DNA of 64,000 bases. Source: Sorghum bicolor (Eukaryota; Streptophyta; Magnoliopsida; Poales; Poaceae). The stretch lies in assembly GCF_000003195.3 (NCBI RefSeq), contig NC_012871.2:57899802-57963801 (forward strand). The letters run 5' to 3'. The notes beneath the pieces are model-generated. The model did no database searches and was not told where the DNA came from. It saw nothing but the letters and a program-made list of their open reading frames with translations. Shown here in pieces: positions 22,443 through 32,850 of this stretch; positions within the stretch are counted from its first letter, which is position 1, and each line of letters opens with the position of its first letter. Both the position numbers and the translations under genes were made by a program.

Positions 22443-23228
22443 TCAGTCGTAATCACTGTCTTCTTCGGAAGTATTGCCGTCTTCTCCTGGACTATGGTAC
22501 TCAAGATAGGTCTCATCTTCATCTTCATCTCCTTCGACTGATTCATGACCTTGAGTTGTATGTTTCTGTCGCCGGAGGCTCTCGACGAGGTCTCTACTAA
22601 TGGGGCTACCTGGTTCACTATCCATGTGCAACAAATCCAAATTAGGATCAATGTCTCCCACTAGACCATATATAGCTGAAATATGCTCCTCTTGGTATGC
22701 CTCCTGACATCTCATCTGTACTTGTTCTTGAATTGGTTCATTTGTTTTAGACTCTTCAACATCAAATATATGTCGGTGGCCAAATTCCCGTATCACTCGC
22801 CAACTTGGGCCAAACATTGTATCTTCCAAGGGAAATACTTGTGAAGCATCTGTGGCTAAAATGAAAGGATCATCCTTATACCATCGGCCATTGATGTTTA
22901 TGCTCTTGAAGTAACCATCATTTTTCATCTGGTATGTCCTTCCCTCTAGATTGTACCACTCACAGCGTAGTAAGACAACAGTTCTACGCCCTTTGCTGTT
23001 CCTATTGTAAGTCAACTCAATAATGTCGTGGATTGTCCCATAGAAGTCAATTGTGTGATCACCGTGTGTACCTCCACTTTTGATGGTTGAGTTCTGTGTC
23101 TTCCTGTGTTCGTCACGAGCCAAAGTGTTGTACCGTACCCCATTGATTATGCATGATGTGTATGAACGGACACGTGGATCCGGCCGGCATGCTAGTACCC
23201 CAAAGACATATGACATGTGGGCCCGCAT
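22443..23228 (-). pseudogene. TNP2 C-terminal remnant (DUF4216 region) of CACTA transposase
   Basis: An open frame of 261 codons on the minus strand. The N-terminal part reads ACRPDPRVRSYTSCIINGVR, HTIDFYGTIHDIIELTY and GRWYKDDPFILATDASQVF, matching the DUF4216 region found C-terminal to the catalytic domain in plant TNP2-type transposases. The C-terminus is acidic (EGDEDEDETYLEYHSPGED). Upstream on the minus strand (23230-24000) no Transposase_21 catalytic sequence was seen, so this is a truncated gene that happens to keep an open frame. The 19-bp sequence TGACATGTGGGCCCGCATG is directly repeated at 23211 and 23245, next to the truncation point. Confidence 0.8.
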
Positions 23229-23263
23229 GATGTTTATGCTACAATGACATGTGGGCCCGCATG

Positions 23264-24000
23264 TTCATCACCCTGTCATGCACCATGTCAATTGCTCACA
23301 CATTTATTTTTTAAATCCAGGATCAAATGTTGTAACAGGTTTTTCTCCTACATACTACCTCTAAATTCGATGCTTTTTTTTCCTAAATTTTTCTAAAATC
23401 ATGATCTATCAAACTGTTGTGTTCATTTTGCCGATTATCAAATTGTATAAAGTTTGAACAAGTGAAATGTTGAATTTTAAAAACATACAACTTGTAACCA
23501 AAATTTCACACTGAAAATGACTTCAAGCAAAAAAGTCATCAACACAAGAATTGTTCTACTCATGAAGACCAACATTTCTTATTTTGGCCATTTTCCCATA
23601 TGACAAAGTGTTCGTAAAGTAGTTCACAAATTTCACACTATTCCTTATAGTTTTCATGAACTACTAGTGACATATATGATTTCCGTGAACAAAGTTATTG
23701 ACACTTGGTCGGATGGACACGCGACCAAAACAAAAAGTGTACATTTTCATGAGATGTGCAATATTTGTGTTCATCACTTTTTAATTTGAGACTTTTTAGT
23801 ACCCCAAAAATTTGGTCAAACTTTGAATTTCTTTCGAATTCAAATTTCAAACCTTAAGAAAATTCCAAATCGAAAAATATCCAATACCAAAAATGTACAT
23901 CTCAATGATATCTACAACTTTCTTTTAGACATTTTTCCCATTTGGATTTGTTTACTTCACCAAATTATCATCTCAAGTCCAAATACAAACAAATGGGTCT
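23264..24000. other. AT-rich non-coding interior of the CACTA element
   Basis: Contains TTTGGTCAAACTTTGAATT-type sequence common in grass CACTA interiors. No coding region of note. It separates the TNP2 remnant from the TnpA-like gene. Confidence 0.55.
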
Positions 24001-24320
24001 TTGACAAGTGGACCCGCTGCGCCAGAACCAGCATCGGCCCAGCTAGCGATGTGACACCGACACAGCAGGCCCACTCGTCAGGCCCAAATTTTCCACTCCG
24101 CCCCCGCGCACTCGCCAGTCGCCGACAAGTGGGACCCTACGCGACTCCCGCTCAAGCCATCCGAAACGCCCTCGCCTTATCCTCTTGCTTGGTCGGAGAA
24201 AGGGGAAAAATCCCCAATCTTCCACTCCTCCCCTCACGCCGCCTCGCCGCAACGCGCCGCTGCCTCGCCGCCCCACCCTCCGCCGCAACGCAACGACGCA
24301 GCACCGCCCATCACCGCATC

Positions 24321-24477
24321 GCATCTTAGAGGCGACGACGACTTCCACCACCTCGACAGAGCTAGGAGGTCACGCCGCCGGCATCCTCGTACCTCCACGC
24401 ATCTTAGAGGCGACGACGACTTCCACCACCTCGACGGAGCTAGGAGGTCACGCCACCGGCATCCTCGTACCTCCCCG
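24321..24477 (+). repeat. 78-bp in-frame tandem duplication in the leader of the TnpA-like gene
   Basis: Two nearly identical copies starting CATCTTAGAGGCGACGACG lie head to tail, the second at about 24399. They sit in a GC-rich segment (24010-24600) that ends in a plausible splice donor (CCAAG|GTATGTC at about 24590). This segment is probably a 5' exon of the TnpA-like gene. The period is a multiple of three, so an overlapping frame would repeat 26 residues. Confidence 0.7.
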
Positions 24478-24984
24478 AGCTCGTGACGCGCTTGCTGGCC
24501 ACCTGCCCCTCCACCGTGTGCGTGCGCCTCGCCGCCGACCTCGGACACCTCGCCTACTCCAACGCCAACCAAGTGCTCCTCCGTCCAAGGTATGTCATAC
24601 ACTGCTTACTCTACTTGCTGGATCCAATTGCATCGCTAGATCCAATTGCTAGCGGTTCATTTCGTCGTCATACAAGGAGGAGAAACAGTAGTATAGAGAG
24701 AGAGGGAGAGAATTTGTTTGCTGGTTAAACAATTACAATTTGTCTGGCAGTTTGTGTATGCACTGATGCCAGTTTGTGTCTGCACTGATTCTCATAGCTG
24801 TAGATGAAGCAGCAGTTTGTTTTGTGATTGTACCTATCTTCTTAGCCAGCTATATCAATTTTGCAGGGCAAGTTTATTTACTGCATTGCTAATTATGTGC
24901 CTCCCCTTTTTCATGAACTCCTTTACAGAAACTGAAACCAGTTTCTGCACTTTCTTCATTTCCTCCTACTAAGTAATACCAGAA

Positions 24985-27807
24985 ATGGGAAAAACAAATT
25001 ATGAGCAGCAAAGGGATGCAAATGTTAAGCGTGTTCAGGATGTTTTTAAGTCTTTGGGTATTGCTGTTTTATCTCAACAAGTTAGAGATGATATTTCAAT
25101 AAAGGAAAAGGGCAAAGCAAAGAGGGTAGTTTCTGACAAACCATCATCTAACAATGACAATGAGTATGATCCAACATCTGACATTGATAACCAATCTGAC
25201 AGCGATGATGACTATGATGATGACCTCACTAATGAGGTCCATACTCAGGTGAGATGAATTGCAATGCCAATTAACAAGTATCTATTTTGTCTATTTGAAA
25301 CAAGTACTGCATTGTACTCTACTAATGTACTTCACACTTGATCCTTATTTAATAAGCTGCATGTTACTCTTGACAGGTTGGAGTGATGGTTCCAGGAGCG
25401 CGCCCAAAGCAGAAGGCGCAAAAGGGGGCATCAATGGCCCAGCAGCCACCGCGTACACCAATAAGAATCACTAGGCAAAGTGCAGCTATGCCATCACCTG
25501 GAGGCCGTCCACCGCCCAAGCAAAGACAACCATTGCCTCCTAAGAATATTTCAAAACCCAGCCCTAAACGTAAAGCCGTTGCTAGTGCCACCCAACTACA
25601 AGGAAACCAAGCTACCACTGGTAGCCAGACCACAGAAACTACTCTCACATTGCCTACTACTCCCAACACCACAAGTCCAGCCTTGTCTGCGCCTCTTCCA
25701 AACACACAACCTTCTCCTACTAAATACACCAAGCTTACTGCAGCTAGGTCTACACCAGGTGCAAACCCTTTTTATTTCCTTCCTAGAGTGCCTCCTCCTA
25801 CCACAACTAGTGCTAACCAGTCAGTGCCTGCCAACACAACTAGTGCTAACCAATCAGTCCCAACACCGACTCCTACAACGACTCATGACCTTGCTACCAC
25901 AACTAGTGGTAACCAATCACTTCGTGCAGAGACCTCTCTAGGTGCAAGGAGCTCTAGGCAGAGCAATGACATCAATGAGTCAGCTGACCTTTTGGAAGCT
26001 GCAAATTCAGAGGGTCATACAAATGATGTAGAACCGGATGAGGACTTAGTTCAAGGTACACTCACTTCCAAGCTTTCTTTTCTCCATCCAATATCTACAT
26101 TAGTTGCTGTTCTAACTACCCTAATTTACATATTGAAGCACAACCTGATGATGACTTAGTTTATGGTGAGTTAGTTCCAGGTGCACACATTTCAAAGCTT
26201 TCTTTCTCCATGCATTATGTACATTTGTTGCTGTTCTAACTACCCGTATTGCTTATTATTTCACAATGCAGCACCCCGAAAGGAGGTCCGCAAGCAAACC
26301 ATGGGTCATGGCTTGGAGAAATTGATCAAGAGAGGGAACAGACTACCTATCCAAGTTGCTGAAGGAAAGAAAAGACCAGATGTCCCACTACAAGCAGCCA
26401 AGCTAGCATCAGAAACTGGTGTTGCCCTTAGGGATAGCCTACCTATCTACACTTCTTGGAAGAAGTATGACAATGAGGTAGGGAAGGCCAAAGTTCAAAA
26501 AGGGCTTGATAAAGTGGCGGTGAGACAACTACTTCACCTTAATTAGTTTCTTGCATTACTGCCTCTACTACCTTGTACAAAGTGTTTCTAATAAATTATT
26601 TGTGTGGTTGCAGTCAAGGTTGGATGTCGATGTTAAAAACGAAGGACCAAGCAAAGATGCATGCACTGACATCGTTAAGAAGGGAGTAAGGCAGACGAGG
26701 TACAATCTGAAAAGGAAGTACTTTGACGAGTCACTCACAATGGAACAGTTGATCGCCAAAGGACCTCCACCAAAAATGAAGCCAGATGAATGGATCAATC
26801 TAGTAGAGTACTGGTGTGACCCCAACAATCAGGTCTATACTCTGCATTTCTTCTTTCATTAATCAGCAATCAAACTGGTCATGTGAATGAGAACTTTGTA
26901 TTTCACTTGACGTGCAGGAGAAATCTGCTAAGAATAAAGCAAACCGAAGCCAAGTGCAGCTGCACCAGAGGACTGGATCTAGGTCCTACATTGCTCATCG
27001 ATACAGTCTGGTACGAAAACAATTGCTTTCAGCCTACACCAATTATAAGACATTATGTGCCATCAATTACTTGTTGCACTGAAATGTGAAATGTGAGTAA
27101 GGCCATCCTAGTTGCCTTAGCGAGTCAAACCTGATTGGCTCCTATTTGGAACTGTTACTCACATGTTAGATGTTAGTGAGGCAAACCTGATGTTCCAAAC
27201 TGATATGTGCAGAGGCCCAAGTACAATAACATGGAACCTGATGCTGTTGATTTCTTTGGGGAATGTATGACTAGTTCCCAAAAGGGTCGTACTCCACTTG
27301 CCAATCAAGTTTATGTGAGTTAAACAGTGATTGGACACATCTACTCTGAAGTACATATCTTGAACAAACCTTTTGTATGGCCTAAATATTAACTGCCTTC
27401 ATTTTATTTAGGAACGAATGGTGGCAGAGAAGGAAAGAGAGCTAGAAGAAGGAGATCCAGAAAAGTCTCCCACCAAAATTGTGGATGAAAATCTGAGCCA
27501 GATCAGCCGGTCCTCCACCTTTCTTCCTAACATTGGTGTCCCAAAGCAGTCCAAGAATGGACGGTCCTCAGTCGCAGCAGTACAAGCACGCATGCAAGCT
27601 CAGTTTGATGCAAGATTACAAGCTGAAAGAGAGGAAGCTGAGAGGAAGCAAGAAGAGCCGCAGGCACAGCTGCAAGCTCAGCAGGCTGCACTTGCAGAAA
27701 ACCAGGCTTTGCTACGTCAGACCCAAGAGGAAGTCAAGGGGATGCATACACAGTTTGATGAGACTAATGCAATGCTGAGAGCGCTCCTGAAACTTCAGAA
27801 AAATTGA
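24985..27807 (+). CDS. TnpA-like CACTA DNA-binding protein (Transposase_24, Ptta/En/Spm)
   Basis: In En/Spm-type systems the TnpA partner binds subterminal repeats and aligns the ends for TNP2. Seven exons join in perfect phase: 24985-25248, 25377-26055, 26272-26519, 26614-26832, 26918-27010, 27213-27314 and 27412-27807, about 666 aa. The N-terminal half is acidic then proline/threonine-rich (TTTSANQSVP repeats). The middle has LRDSLPIYTSWKKYD and RQTRYNLKRKYFDE. The C-terminal part carries the Transposase_24 signature (LHQRTGSRSY, GRTPLANQVYERMVAEKE) followed by a glutamine-rich coiled coil (LQAEREEAERKQEE). No stop or splice defect was seen. A non-coding first exon ending near 24590 is likely. 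Confidence 0.85.
26047..26260 (+). repeat. Tandem duplication of an exon end and its intron, possible 42-nt cassette exon
   Basis: The block from GATGAGGACTTAGTTCAAG with its splice donor through TTGCTGTTCTAACTACCC (26038-26130) is repeated at 26145-26252 (GATGATGACTTAGTTTATG, then TTGCTGTTCTAACTACCC). The second copy yields an optional exon, 26139-26180, preceded by TTGAAG and followed by GTGCAC. It is 42 nt long and phase-neutral. Confidence 0.6.
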
Positions 27808-28289
27808 GGTAGGCTCAATGAAGTTTTTGAGGATGAGGCCTTTGCCTAAGCTTATGCTTCCTTTGCTAGAACTTGTTGTGGCTCGAAGTTATTTAGAATT
27901 GTTTCTATGTTGGAACCTAAGGTTTGGAACTTGGAACTATGTGGTTGATGTAGAACTAGTGTTGGAACAAGTGGAACCAGTGTCTTGTGGACATCAAACT
28001 ATGTGTGTGCAACTAAGTTGGTTTGTGTGAATTCTATCTTATTATATATGTCTTGTGATGTGAATCTTGTGGATGATGTCTTGGCTTATGTGAATGAATC
28101 TTCTGGATGATGTCTTGGCTTATGTGAATGAATCTTCTGGATGATGGTTTCATATGTGATGATGGTCAGTGAGCCTGACTGAAATATATGTACATGCCTG
28201 CATGATGCTATCAAATGTGATGAATGACCAAAACAGTCTGTCGTCACTAAGCTAGGGTGCCATGTTGTCATAAATTAGCAGAATTTTCA

Positions 28290-28724
28290 TGACACTCAAA
28301 TTCGACACAAAATGCCTTCCAATGTAGAAACCAAACAAACAAAATGTGACAAAAGGCGTCTGTCACAAAATCCAAAAAACTATACATGACGATTCAATTT
28401 CGTCACCAAAAGACCACCACGTCTGCCCCCTAACATACAATATGTGACGACTTCAATATTACGTGACGAGTTGACTGATCAATATATGACAAAACCTCGC
28501 GTCGCAAAAAGTAACAATATGTGACGACAATTGTGTACCGTCACAAAAGCTCTGCACATTTTGTGACGGTTGCATAACAAACCGTCACGAGGTACATTAT
28601 GTGACGGTCGTTTTGTGACGACACGTATGACACCAGGTTTTCGTCATAAACTTTTTTTTATGACATATTTCTTACCTAACATGACAGTTGGCCCTTGTCA
28701 TGCAAGCCCAAATTTTTTGTAGTG
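28290..28724 (+). repeat. Right CACTA subterminal repeat region
   Basis: Dense short motifs in both orientations: TATGTGACGAC, ACGTGACGAG, CCGTCACAAAAG, TTTTGTGACGG, ACCGTCACGAGG, ATTATGTGACGGTCG. The region ends in the inverted CACTACAA terminus. Compared with the left end the array is denser. Confidence 0.8.
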
Positions 28725-29043
28725 ATGAATCATAGTTTGGACCCCCTAGATCCTAGGGTCTAGAGCTCCCATTCTTCTCCTTTTCAACTCAAACTTCCAC
28801 CCTTACTTCCATGTGCCAACACCAAAGTGTTCCACCACTTGTGCATGTGTGTTAGCATTTTTTTCAAAGTATTTTCAAGGGTTAAGTTATTGCACACTAG
28901 GTTCTAATGCATATACATGAATGACATCACCTAGTGGCACTTGACAACCGCCTTTACCATGAGTTTCCCCGCTTCATAGTACATCTGTTTATCCTAAACC
29001 TGATCACACCCTCTATGGTGTCTTGACCGACAAAATAAAATGG

Positions 29044-29612
29044 CCCTATTGCACATACCTTTGCCTTGAGCCTATTTTGTTTTTCTTTCTTCATTTCCAT
29101 GTGGAGCATTGATCATCATCACATGTGGCCATCTCTATCACCATGAGTGCCATCTTTGCTCTACACTTCGTGTGTACCAACATATCTCAATTTCACTTAG
29201 AGCTAAAGGTTAGTGCACTAAGGTTTTATCAATTATCCAAAAACAAACTAGGGCTTTTAGACCCCCAATCATATTTAGATTTTCATGTTAAGAACTAGTA
29301 GTGAAGGATTATCCTAAACTTGAATAGCCCTATTGCATATACCTTTGCCTTGAGCCTATTTTGTTTTTCTCTTTCTTCTTTTCCATGTATGTGGAGCCTT
29401 GACCATCATCACATGTTGCCACCTCTATCACCATAAGTGCCATCTTTGCTCCACACTTCATGTGTACCAACCTATCTTAATTTCACTTAGAGCCAAAGGT
29501 TAGTGCACTAAGGTTTCATCAATTATCCAAAACCAAACTAGAGCTTTCAGACCCTCAATCATTTTCAGATTTTCATGTTAAGAACCAACAGTGAAGGCTT
29601 ATCACTACCAGT
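29044..29612. repeat. 284-bp tandem duplication across the end of the interrupted LTR
   Basis: CCCTATTGCACATACCTTTGCC at 29044 recurs as a near-identical block at 29328, with high similarity throughout both copies. The repeated unit spans the LTR end (AAACTAG...CTTT) and runs into flanking sequence (TTTCATGTTAAGAAC), so duplication followed insertion of the LTR. Confidence 0.75.
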
Positions 29613-29754
29613 TTTAGAGCAACCGGTAGTAAATGTATATTTTGTAGTATCAGCACCTACTTGTTAGTATTTTCTAAACAAGGTATAGATCTAGACATAC
29701 ACACACATATAAAACTTATATTAACATGTTTGAGCACCTCATTGTTAAAGAATT

Positions 29755-31480
29755 CATACCAATTTTACCATAAATAGCTCGTGATTGTCAATGGAATCGT
29801 ACCAATAGCTCAATAATTTCCACTTGGCAATGGATGGAGAGTGTATATCTACCAACAGGGATTGCCGCACTGATAATAATATGATGAGGGTTAAAGTGTC
29901 ATATCCTTTTTTGTTATAATTTTGGCATGGTTAGATTTGTGGGCCCATTAGTGTGGATTGACATGACACCATTTTTTGTTGTGTGCCAAATAAATATAGA
30001 AAATCCCATAATTGAAAAGCCTAGTAAACCTCGCTTTCAAACCCACTATCGAGTCCATCGTGGAGATCCAACTCACCTTGAGACTTGAACAGAGGCCAAC
30101 ACTATCACCTCCGTCTTAGCCCTCCTCCTTTGACATGGTAGATCTAGGTTCCTCCATGCTTGATCAAGCTTCATCACCATGTTTAGACACATAATATTAA
30201 CATCCTATGCTGACCAATATATGTTACTTTTATAGTTTGTATACAAATATGAAATTACACCCAGCTTATGAGACGAGTGAATACCAAAACAGAAAAAAAG
30301 TGATGCTTGGTATATTCCTTGATACCATTTCTAAAGTGTGGTTCTGGTAGTTTGTGTGGTGAATTGGTGATAGATATGTTGATTTCTTTAAGTAGGGGCA
30401 TGCTCATAAACAGTTCATGATCGTCAATGGATTCATATTTAGTATTATCAATTTTACCATAAATAGTTTGTGATTGTTAAGAGAGTCATAAATGTAGCTC
30501 AATAATTTACACTTAGCGATGGGTGAAGAGAATATATATGCACCAACTAGAGTTCCATGGCAATAATAATGTGACGAGGGTTAAAGTGTAATATCCCCTT
30601 CCATTATGGTTTTGGCCTTGTTCTATTTGTGTGTTCTTCGATGTGGATTGGCGTAATGCCAATTTGGATGTATTGAGATACAATATAGCAATCCCCATAA
30701 CTGAAAAGGCTAGCTTTATGGTATATATCATATTGCTTTTCATTAATTGTGGAAAAATCTTAAAGCACCAGTAGAATTCTATGCCATTAGATTGGCGGGA
30801 TTAGTCATGACTCATGGCATGTGTTTTTTGCTTCTCAACAAGCAAAGCCGCAAGTGCGGCTGCACTGTAGTGATGGTTGGATGCTACTTTTACCACAGTA
30901 CACTTTTAGCTAGTTGTGGCAACAAAATACAATACGACAACAACTAAGAAAGGTTCAACACATCAAACAAATTTCACTACTAGCTACAAAATCGAGCTTC
31001 AGTGTCGGTTAAAAAGCTTCTACATCGGTAGCCACATTATTATCCAACTGTTACAACACATCTCTCTTAATCAAGAAAGCGTAAGTAGGAGATCCAATAT
31101 GCCATGAGACCTGATATACCAAGCTGCTCCCCAAGCCACCCCCACATCATATCCTTCTCTAGCACTAGCCGATCTGTGTCCATCCATGTCGAATTGGGTC
31201 TCCTTGTTGCGTTTATTAGAGACATATGATTAACATCTATCCTATGCTGACAATTATGTTACTTCTATATATATAGTTTTTATACTAACACGAGATTACA
31301 CCTTGTTGATGAAATGAGTGCCAAAATAGGAAAAAGAGTGATGCTAGGTATATTCCTGATACCATATCTAAAGTGTTGTTGTGGTACCTTGTATGGTACA
31401 CTAGTGATGATAGATACCTGAGTCGATTCCTTCTGATTGGGCATGCCCATAAGATGAGTGTAGAGCATTAGCCCCATTCA
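29755..31480. repeat. Diverged local duplication of about 0.7-1.0 kb
   Basis: The segment 29755-30020 (ACCATAAATAGCTCGTGATTG, then GAGGGTTAAAGTGT) recurs at 30455-30715. The segment 30170-30340 (TGATGCTTGGTATATTCCT) recurs at 31190-31390. The second copy is longer by insertion of about 0.4 kb around 30720-31100. No gene was seen. Confidence 0.6.
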
Positions 31481-32850
31481 AGCTAAGCAAATTGATAAGA
31501 AATCACATATATATACCACACCCGAAGCCTCTCCAGAATGACATGGCACCTATGGACAAGCCCACGTTGCCACCACTCTTCTAGGGAAAGCTAGCATGCC
31601 ATGCCATTTTTAGCTGACCTAGATGGCATAGACATGGGCTCTAGTCATCTGTATCCACGCATAATGTGTGATGAATTGATATGGATCAAAACACAGCTTT
31701 ACTAAATTAATTCCTTTGGAAGTAAGGAATTGAAAAAGAAAAATATCCCGTATGCATGCATAAATCAAGAGGTCATTGTCGCTTGTCCCTTGGCTGGCTT
31801 AGTAACAGGCTAACTGACCATTGTTTTCCGAGCTAGCGTGCTTGGACGCACACTTATCAGTTGGGAGCCAATCTATGCATGGTTTTTGTGTGACAATGAG
31901 CACATGCTATATAGACCATATCATTCAGTAGATAGATACATCAGGGTTTCTACATACATACACAACCACAAATAGCATTCCGCATTGGCACACAGCGCCA
32001 TGCGTGCATGTATTTCTACATGCATCTAAAACTGGTAGAGTAGTGAAGAACACGATGCTCTAGCACTACAATGATCAGCACTAGATCACGACAACCTAGA
32101 TGGATACCTACGCATGCAGTAGCCCCTGCACTACATGTGAGGCAACATGGTCCATAGCCTTGCATCACGAAGGCCTTGCAGCATATAGCCACACCAGCCC
32201 TCGGTTGCTAACGTGCACGCATCTCCAGCCGCACATCTCTCTTCTCCATGCATACAAGACGACAACCAGAGCATGCACGAGTGGCGCGGATAAATATCCA
32301 CAGGAATTGTAGGCTAGGATAGGCAAACCAGAGGCGGGACACAGCAGGTTGCATGCTACACGCAGGCAAAGACATTCTAGAGCCCGGGCACCTATTGCTA
32401 GTAGCAGCCAAGGCCCTGACGCAAAAGCGAGCCTAGGTGCATGACGACAAGCGTGGCCTACTTGGAAAGAACAAGGGTCCAACAATGCCTAGTAGAAATA
32501 GACGCCACCAGAAAAGAGGGGAGCTCAGGCCACGACAAATAGACGCCACCAGAAAAGAGGGGAGCTCAGGCCACGACAGGATGCTTCGGCGAAAAAGTGG
32601 CTTGCGCAAGCATGCCTCAAGCCTATTTAAGTCGTGTTGCTATGCTTGAGTCACTGCAATACACCAACTTGTCTTGCATCCATCTTGGTGAGCGAGAGAC
32701 CTAGACTAATCGATAGGTCAAGAAGATCGAGTTTATGCATGTATGTATGCTTCATTTTTCTAGTATTTTCTTAACTTATTTAGTTGCTTGATATGTTTGT
32801 TTGTTGGTGCTTCATGGATCTGATGATCTCAGCTAAGGAGCAAGAGAACC
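31481..32850. other. Upstream region of the NAC gene, with a 41-bp tandem repeat
   Basis: No coding region of its own. Two perfect 41-bp copies beginning AAATAGACGCCACCAG lie at 32496-32536 and 32537-32577. A TATA-like CTATTTAAG lies at 32622-32630, and the probable transcript start is about 30 bases on. Confidence 0.55.
32622..32630 (+). promoter_or_regulatory. Putative TATA box of the NAC gene
   Basis: CTATTTAAG, about 220 bp before the start codon, is the best TATA-like match upstream. The position implies a leader of about 195 bases. Confidence 0.4.

Larger units (their letters stand above)
20400..28724 (+). mobile_element. CACTA (En/Spm) transposon, 8,325 bp, duplication ATG
   Basis: Left end CACTACAAGAATTC and right end ...TTTTTTGTAGTG are inverted CACTACAA termini, flanked by a 3-bp duplication ATG at 20397-20399 and 28725-28727. 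Both subterminal regions are rich in short TGTGACG/CGTCACA and TATGAC repeats in both orientations, the presumed TnpA binding sites. The interior holds a GRF-like passenger gene (21167-21803), a DUF4216 remnant of the TNP2 transposase on the minus strand (22443-23228) and a TnpA-like gene (24985-27807). No TNP2 catalytic domain was found, so the copy is probably non-autonomous. Confidence 0.92.
15910..29549 (-). mobile_element. Large Copia-type LTR on minus strand, interrupted twice
   Basis: Three pieces, 15910-16303, 19487-20399 and 28728-29549, form one LTR of about 1.9 kb after removal of a solo LTR (16304-19481) and a CACTA element (20400-28724) and allowing for a local tandem duplication. 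The plus strand starts TGATTTTTAGGGACCC, then GGCTAGAGGGGGTGAATA, and ends CCAAACTAGAGCTTTCA. The same ends, in the opposite orientation, bound the inserted solo LTR, so both belong to one family. No matching 5-bp duplication was found at the outer ends. No retrotransposon genes are present. Confidence 0.72.

Noticed and set aside
25480..25941. 153-codon frame within the TnpA-like gene
   Set aside because: A shifted frame of the proline/threonine-rich exon 2. The frame chosen joins all seven exons in phase.
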